From Marisa cornuarietis (taxonomy: Eukaryota; Mollusca; Gastropoda; Architaenioglossa; Ampullariidae), in NCBI GenBank assembly GCA_004794655.1, contig SMMW01000020.1, positions 248,001 through 312,000 on the forward strand: a stretch of 64,000 nt of DNA, in the 5' to 3' direction. Position 1 is the first letter of the stretch. Each line of letters begins with the position of its first letter. Position numbers and translations under genes: made by a program. This document shows positions 57,865-64,000 of this stretch, piece after piece. The notes under the pieces are model-generated. The model saw only the letters and a list, made by a program, of their open reading frames with translations. It had not been told where the DNA came from and made no database searches.

Positions 57865-60211
57865 TTCAATTCAACTTTATTATCTCAACATGGAGAAATT
57901 ACGAGAGGTAGTGTAACAGCTGGCTTATACTAAAAAAGTTGACCACAACAATAAACAATTCACACACATCCTAAAATATACACATCACCAAAAACAATCT
58001 TCACAAAATCAAAACAATCTTCACAAAACCAAAAAAATTTACAACTCACAGGCCCCTGCATCACTTATTAAGAAAGGCAACAGACTTATTAATAAAACTG
58101 TTCTTAGAGCGGGCAGTGGAGACTCTTGGGACATAATAACGTCGCTTGGAGGGAAGAAGGTTATAGTACTGTGCTAACACATGTGTTCTATCTAAGTACT
58201 GTGCTAACACATGTGTACTATCTTTCACAATCACTCTTGCCTTCGATACCACTCGTCTTTCATACAACTTACTCAGACACTCCTGTTTCTCCCCAATCAC
58301 TCTCCCACTCGCCCTCACCACTCCCTCTAACACATTCCTATTTCTAACCCTCAGTCCTCCATACCAACATAAAAATCCAAATGTCAACACAGACTCAATA
58401 AAACATCTATAAAAAGAACATAAAACCTTTTTGTTGACATTCAGGGAACGGAGTTTTTGTAGACAGTACAATATAGATTGACATTTCTTGTGAATGACCT
58501 CTGTGTTAGTGTTAAAAGTGAGTTTATCATCAATCACGGTTCCCAGATACTTGTACTGTTCAACACGTTCAACCCTGACACCATCAAAGAATAAGTCAGG
58601 GAGAACAGTGCTCTTGCGTCTGAAATCAATCACCAGCTCTTTTGTTTTCTTTACATTTAGATCAAGATAGTTTTCTTTGCACCATTTATTAAATTTAACT
58701 ACTGCATCAACATAAGCAGAATGCGAGTTTGAGAGATCTTGGAGAGCAGTATCATCAGAGTATTTTATCAAAAAAGACGAATCAGTGCCACGACAGTCAT
58801 TAGTGTAGAGGGTGAAGATTACAGGTGAGAGACATGTACCCTGAGGGCTTCCGACAGATGTTTTTCTGGAATAAGAGAGTGCATGCTGGAAACACACTGT
58901 CTGGGAACGATTTACCAAAAACTAACAATCCAGAGAATGAGTTTGGGGCATACATCAAGTTTAAGAAGTTTCAGTGCCAACAGGTGGGGCTGTATAGTAT
59001 TAAATGCAGAAGAAAAGTCAATGAAAAGAATACGTACAAAAAAACCAGACTTATCTAAGTGACAATATGCGTTGTGTAAAAGAGTGAGTGTAGCATCGTC
59101 GGTGGATCTGTGCTGCTTGTATGCAAATTGAAAGGGATCGAGGTGTTGCTGTGTCTGTGAGAGAAGTGTGCGAAGGATGATGCGTTCAAAACATTTCATA
59201 ACAATGGAAGTCAATGCCACGGGCCTGTAATCATTTAGTTCATTCGGGTTACTAGTTTTAGGAACAGGACAAATGATAGATTTTTTCCAAACATTTGGTA
59301 CAGTACTAACTTTTACAGACCAGGAAAACAACTGAGTAAAAACAAAAGACAGCTGAGACGCACAGTTTTTCAGCACTCTTCCACAAATGTTATCAGGGCC
59401 ACATGCTTTCCTCACATTCACACGTCTGAAAAGGGTTAGAACATCATTTTCCTTAATCACACAGTCAACTGATTCCCTCCCATGATGCTCCCTCTCTACT
59501 CTCTCCCCCAAATCAAAAATCACTTTAGACAGCTCCTCCCCAACATCATCCCTCTCAAAGCGACAATAAAATTCATTCAGCCTGTTTGCATAATTTACTC
59601 TTTCCTCCAAGGACATGGAGAAGGCACTAGTCTGCGGTTTGTTTTGACCCGTCAATTTTTTCAGGCCTTTCCACGCATCCCTCATGTTCCCCCCCTCGAA
59701 CTGCTTCTCTACTTTTCCTTTGTATTCTAACTTGGCTTTTCTAATTTCTTCCCTCAACTTTTTCTGTGCCCGCTTTCTGTCTGTTCTGTCGCCTGTCTGA
59801 AATGCAACTTTCTTAGCATTTATAGTGTTTTTCAGTAGCCTAGTAATCCAGGGTTTATTGTTTGGGTAAATTTTCACTTCTTTCCTTGGAATAATCATAT
59901 CTTTACAAAAACCAATATAGTCAAAAATAACATCGGTGGCAGTATGGACATCATCAACAGAATCGAGAAAAACACTCCAGTCGGTGCATTCAAAGCAACC
60001 TTGCAACTGCTCAACAGAATCATCAGACCAGATTTTAACAGTACGCGTAACAATGGGGTTAGTTTGAACTATCGGTTTGTAGGCAGGAATAAGATGTACA
60101 GCGTTGTGATCGGACTGACCGATTTTAGGGAGCTGGGTGGATTTGAATGCATTGGGTATGTTGCCATAGCAACGATCGGGTTTACAATCAAGACGGGTAT
60201 TACAAGTTACA

Positions 60212-60215
<4 letters not shown>
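57865..60215 (-). mobile_element. Rex1-like LINE, nearly intact RT
   Basis: On the minus strand from 60215: the end of the endonuclease (SDHNAVHLIPAYKP), linker (WSDDSVEQLQGCFECTDWSVF), RT with VPKTSNPNELNDYRPVALTS, FIDFSSAFNTI, SPQGTCLSPVIFTLYTND and the catalytic KYSDDTALQDL, then the C-terminal part to a stop at 58061. There is one frame break at about 58915 between FIDFSSAFNTI and SPQGT. Otherwise two long frames (364 and 285 codons) are open, so it is fairly young. The 3' end carries tandem GAATT units. Most of the endonuclease is missing. It lies in intron 2 of unit C. Confidence 0.85.

Positions 60216-60246
<31 letters not shown>
60208..60246. repeat. (ATT)n microsatellite
   Basis: About twelve ATT triplets at the truncated 5' side of the Rex1-like LINE. 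Confidence 0.9.
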
Positions 60247-60247
<1 letters not shown>

Positions 60248-60360
60248 AACACAGATATTGCAATGATAAAATCATTAATAGATTTCTCAGTGACTTAATG
60301 GGCTTAGTAGGCATTTATGAGAAAGAAAAATTTAATGGACTCGTCTGTCATATTTGGCAG

Positions 60361-60625
60361 GTATCGAAACAGCTGGATGTGGCCTGACGGTACGGTTGCC
60401 CATTTCATCAAGCTGTGGACTCTTTGGAAATTTTCTTTTGACACCGATTCTTGCGCGACTTTAAATGGTTTATCTGGAAAAGATAGAATAAGTCCACTTT
60501 TTATTGGGACATGTGAAATCTTGTATCTCACTTCTTGTCTTCTGTGTGAGATCCCGCGTACTTCAAGGCCGTATGAGGAAATGGAGCCGCCAGAGATCAG
60601 GACAATGTCCACTTCGTATCTCAAG
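60361..60625 (+). CDS. Unit C coding exon 3 (CTLD second half)
   Basis: It follows TTTGGCAG and encodes YRNSWMWPDGTVAHFIKLW ... SCLLCEIPRTSRPYEE, with the donor CTCAAG|GTCACC. It is open. Ser of the WSDG motif is Pro here. Confidence 0.8.
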
Positions 60626-60700
60626 GTCACCTAATAATTAGATTGTAAATGAATGTGGTAACTTTTGTTGTTAATTACCCAACACAAGGTATCAAGAAGG

Positions 60701-61176
60701 GTGACCGGACACTTAATCCCCGACACTTAACCCCAGACACTTAATCCTCAAAAATGCCCCCAAATCGCGACACAACACTCAAAACTGCTATTTTGTGAAC
60801 TTGAAATATTATAACCGTAAGAGAAATGTGTCACGTGGTAACTCTGGGTAACTCTGGTAAGACTGGGATGCGCTGGGTTTACAATTAGCGATCTACCCTC
60901 TAGGCGATACTAGGTGGACTCCCTAACATAACCAGCCAGTTCCAAGGCCATACTGACCAGAAGCAGACCACTGGTTGTAAAAACTATGAACTAATGTTAG
61001 AAATGTTGAAGTTAAGTATTATTTTAATTGTCAAACTTATTTTGATGTTTACATGAAAATAATTATTTGAATTTGAATTAAATTTTTCATTCACTTCATA
61101 ATTTTTTTAGTTGAAATTTCATTTTTAGTATTAAGTGTCTGGGGATTAAGTGTCTGGGGATTAAATGTCTGGGATT
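60701..61176. mobile_element. TIR element (MITE) with 11-bp flanking repeats
   Basis: The left end has GGACACTTAATCCCC, GACACTTAACCCC and AGACACTTAATCC in tandem. The right end is the inverted equivalent (ATTAAGTGTCTGGGG repeated, then ATTAAATGTCTGGG). TATCAAGAAGG occurs at 60690-60700 and 61177-61187, an 11-bp target duplication compatible with Mutator-like elements. No coding capacity. It lies in intron 3 of unit C. Confidence 0.75.
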
Positions 61177-61428
61177 TATCAAGAAGGAAGAGTTCTTGAC
61201 TAATGATGGGAATATAAGCGGAGCAAGCAAAACCTTTACCTTAATTAACCACACGATAAAAATAAAATGAATAGACCTTTAGAACAATATTTACACACTA
61301 TTTTAAGAAAAAGTAAAAAAAGGTACATTATTTTTTGAAAGCTCTGTTAATAATATTGAAAAATGAAATTATGTAGCGCTTGTATTATTTGTAAATATGA
61401 GTGCGTTTTTAAGTCTGTTTATGTGTTT

Positions 61429-61435
61429 GTGTGTT

Positions 61436-61497
<62 letters not shown>
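61429..61497. repeat. (TG)n microsatellite in unit C intron 3
   Basis: A nearly pure TG run of about 60 bp. Confidence 0.95.
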
Positions 61498-62323
61498 ATA
61501 TTACTTGAGAACTGAGGTCCTCAAAACAAAAAAATAAATCCCTTGGCCAACTATCGGTGTTTCATGTCGCCCTAATCTGAACCGTTTGGTTCAAATGCTC
61601 CTCGATGAAGTTATCACCCTTAGTGCAGAATAAATCGGGTCCCGACCCTCGAACCGGGAGCCCCAGACACCAGCCTTGAAACCAAAGACTGATTCTATGC
61701 AAGAACGGTACATATAATGAACTAGTGCATTGCGATTAGTGTTTTCATTTATCAAAACAAGAATATGTTTAAATTACAGTTTCTCTTTTTCCCCAAAGAT
61801 GGAAAAATAGTTGGTGTCCAAAGAAATAGCAAAAACGAGTATAATTATAGTCAAGTGTTAATTATAATTAACACACTTGACTAGGCACAGTTCCGATCTT
61901 CCCACATGTAGCTCAATGTGGCGATGGTCTGTCTCGTTGGGAAGTGAAAATCTGGGCACAAGTTTATAGTTTACACACCTTGCTTACGTTCTCATATATT
62001 CTAAACTTCTTTTTAGAAATCCTCAATTATACTCTCTCTCTCTCTCAAACACACACACACCCTCCCCCCCACACACACACAAGTGTAACTAATCTTTTAA
62101 TATAGTTGTTTACATCTAAATTTTAATGATAAACCATATCACAATCAAAGCTTGTTACAAGAATCTAACAACTATATTCCTCTAAAATGATATTTCTACC
62201 ACTACAATTATTGTTGCAGCATAAAACATTATTTGTACTTTTATCTAAAGCGTGTTGGTTATTCCGATCATTATATTTTCAGTGATATTCATTGTATCAA
62301 CATAACTGCAATATGTTTAACAG

Positions 62324-62602
62324 TCAGCGTACGTACGGTGTCTGGACAATCACTTCACTCACACTTTTCTTGCTTGTGATGGGGAATCTGGCTGCTGCAA
62401 CAGTACAGATGGCGCTACAAACTCCTATCCAGCACCGGGGACTTCACTTCCGCCTCCATTTAAGTGTGTTGGTGTGCATGAGAGTGTCCCATACACACTA
62501 GTCTGCGATCATCGTGCTGATTGCAAGGACGGGAGTGATGAAGATTTCTGCTACTTTCCACCTTGCGACTCTTCGTCTCCTTTCCGATGTGCAGGCAGGA
62601 GG
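62324..62602 (+). CDS. Unit C coding exon 4 (LDLa modules)
   Basis: In phase with its neighbours it reads SAYVRCLDNHFTHTFLACDG ... LVCDHRADCKDGSDEDFC ... CAGRR. It has 93 codons against 94 in B. The acceptor is TTTAACAG and the donor CAGGAGG|GTTTGT. Confidence 0.75.
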
Positions 62603-62843
62603 GTTTGTATTATCCTCTGTTGACTTCTTAAACATCTTTTCAGACATACTTAACATGGGACACAACTGTCAGGTTTTTTACTATTCATATCCCGGGACTC
62701 AATAAATGTCTTTTTGACAAGTCTAACAAAAAACACTGCAGGAAACTTGATACAATAAGGTGTCAAGGCAGTCTAAAGAGATTTTACCAAAATGATTTTT
62801 TCTAATTGTAACAAACAATCAATAATTTCAGTATTTTGTGCAG

Positions 62844-64000
62844 TGTGTTAAGCGGCGGGAGCGCTGTAACGGACAAGTGGACTGTGAGGATCGTGCAGAC
62901 GAAGACCATTGTCCAACAAACTTCGAAAGTCGACACAACACCCTAGAGCTCAACCTCCCACTGAGAATTGATTTTGATTCAAAAGGAAAGTTTACCTTCT
63001 TACCATACAGTCAACTTGAATATAATTTAACAGGAATGTTTCTCTGCCCTGACTCCCACTTCACGTGTGTCAGTCTTGAGCAGGTGTGTCTGCCGGTCTA
63101 CCTTCGTTGTAACGGGGTCAACGACTGTCCTGGTCACGAAGACGAGGCGGCATGTGACAGGTACACGTGTCCCGGCTTCTACCGCTGCCGCGGCTCTCAG
63201 GTGTGTGTTCACGAGAGTCACGTGTGTGATGGCGTGTACCAATGTCCCAGACATGATGATGAATTATTGTGTAATGAATCTTGTCCAGAGAACTGTGTCT
63301 GTCACGGCTGGGCTTTTGTTTGCTCTGGTATCTTCCATGCTGCTAGTTATCCTAATCTTCGATACATCGATGCCAGTGGGACGCCGATGAACTTGATTGA
63401 CTTTGAAAGAAATATCTTCCTTGTTCATCTAAAGCTGGTTCGGTGTAATATAACCAGGCTGCATAAAGTAACTTTGCCTAATCTGCGCATTCTGGACCTC
63501 AGCAGTAATGACTTAACTCACATTAACAGCAGTTATCTTACTGGCCTTAGAATTCTTGAATCTCTGAAATCCATTAACTGTTCTCTCTTTTGTGGATATT
63601 GGCCAAACTTTGTCTCTTAAACATCTCGACTTGTCCCACGTCTTTCTCCCAAAAGCTGACTTCAGTAACTTTGCTTTCCTCTCACAATTGTCGAAGATGA
63701 ATCTTACCGCAAGTAACTTAGATTATGTAACAGGACGGGGCTTTGCTACAATGAAAGATTTAAAAATATTGGATCTGAGACTTTGCCCTGTGACTGTGTT
63801 TCCACGAGAAATATTTAAGAGTCTGACTAAATTAGAAAATATTTTCGCTGACAACTACAAGCTGTGTTGTCCGGTGATACTGCCCCCTGGGTTCAACGTG
63901 CTCAACTGTCTCGCTCCTTCCGATGAAGTTTCTTCCTGTGACGATCTGCTGCGATCCGGAGTCTACCGTGCAGGAGTCGCCATCTTTGCCTCACTGGCGC
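62844..64000 (+). CDS. Unit C last exon, partial (LDLa, LRR, TM1 start), broken near 63570
   Basis: Acceptor TTTTGTGCAG; opens CVKRRERCNGQVDC. The LDLa pair and LRR cap match unit B. The 11-bp deletion in the second LRR region shifts the frame. From about 63750 onward (LDLRLCPVTVFPREIF) the DNA is again nearly identical to units A and B. The exon runs off the window within TM1. Confidence 0.75.

Larger units (their letters stand above)
54067..64000 (+). pseudogene. Receptor unit C: same architecture, frameshifted in the LRRs, cut by window edge
   Basis: Exons: 54067-54815 (ATG 54077), 56828-57533, 60361-60625, 62324-62602, and 62844 to beyond 64000. Splice sites and phases match unit B; exons 2 and 3 have identical lengths. 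All are open until about 63570, where 11 bp present in units A and B (between CTGAAA and TCCATTA in this unit) are missing. The frame then ends at a stop at 63618-63620, before any membrane helix. Past the lesion the original frame is open to the window end (KHLDLSHVFLPKADFSNF ... GVAIFASLA), so the break is young. Truncated translation would give a secreted CUB/CTLD/LDLa protein. TM2-TM7 lie outside the window and could not be inspected. Confidence 0.7.

Overview
The window is animal nuclear DNA, most likely from a gastropod or other mollusc. It has spliced genes with GT-AG introns, AT-rich non-coding DNA, long (CA)n-type microsatellites and many decayed LINEs and DNA transposons. Its genes are large 7TM receptors with LDLa and leucine-rich-repeat ectodomains, resembling the GRL101 receptor described from the snail Lymnaea stagnalis. 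The taxon is an inference.

The core is an array of four related receptor units. Units D (promoter relic at about 16.45 kb) and A (promoter 11.85 kb, coding 10.70-3.46 kb) lie on the minus strand. Units B (promoter 20.91 kb, coding 21.55-29.77 kb) and C (promoter 52.40 kb, coding 54.08 kb to the window edge) lie on the plus strand. The two pairs diverge from about 18.7 kb. Each complete unit has a TATA/Inr core promoter, a non-coding first exon and five coding exons. These encode a signal peptide, a CUB-like domain, a second CUB-like domain, a degenerate LDLa, a C-type-lectin-like domain split over exons 2/3, further LDLa modules, an LRR block and a seven-helix domain on one large last exon. 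Only B is open throughout (1387 codons). A has a 10-bp deletion in TM5, C has an 11-bp deletion in the LRRs, and D is a fragment of exons 1-2 with a large internal deletion. Some segments (LDLa/CTLD start, LDLa pair, 7TM) are almost identical in DNA between units, while the CUB-like and LRR parts have diverged. That pattern suggests gene conversion.

The 14 kb between B and C (30-44 kb) is a transposon graveyard: an L2/CR1-type LINE with another LINE nested inside it, a second L2-type fragment, a mariner relic, LINE 3' ends with GACT tails, and a 4-kb inverted-repeat (foldback-like) structure with a small TIR element in its loop. From 46.65 to 51.85 kb, just upstream of C's promoter, a hAT-superfamily transposon with an uninterrupted 860-codon transposase has landed inside a (CA)n tract. 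It carries a second, nested hAT-type element. C's introns hold a second hAT relic, a Rex1-like LINE and a TIR element with 11-bp flanking repeats.

No rRNA, tRNA, operon or CRISPR feature was seen. Exon boundaries were set by comparing the units with each other and by GT/AG and reading phase. No database or transcript evidence was available.
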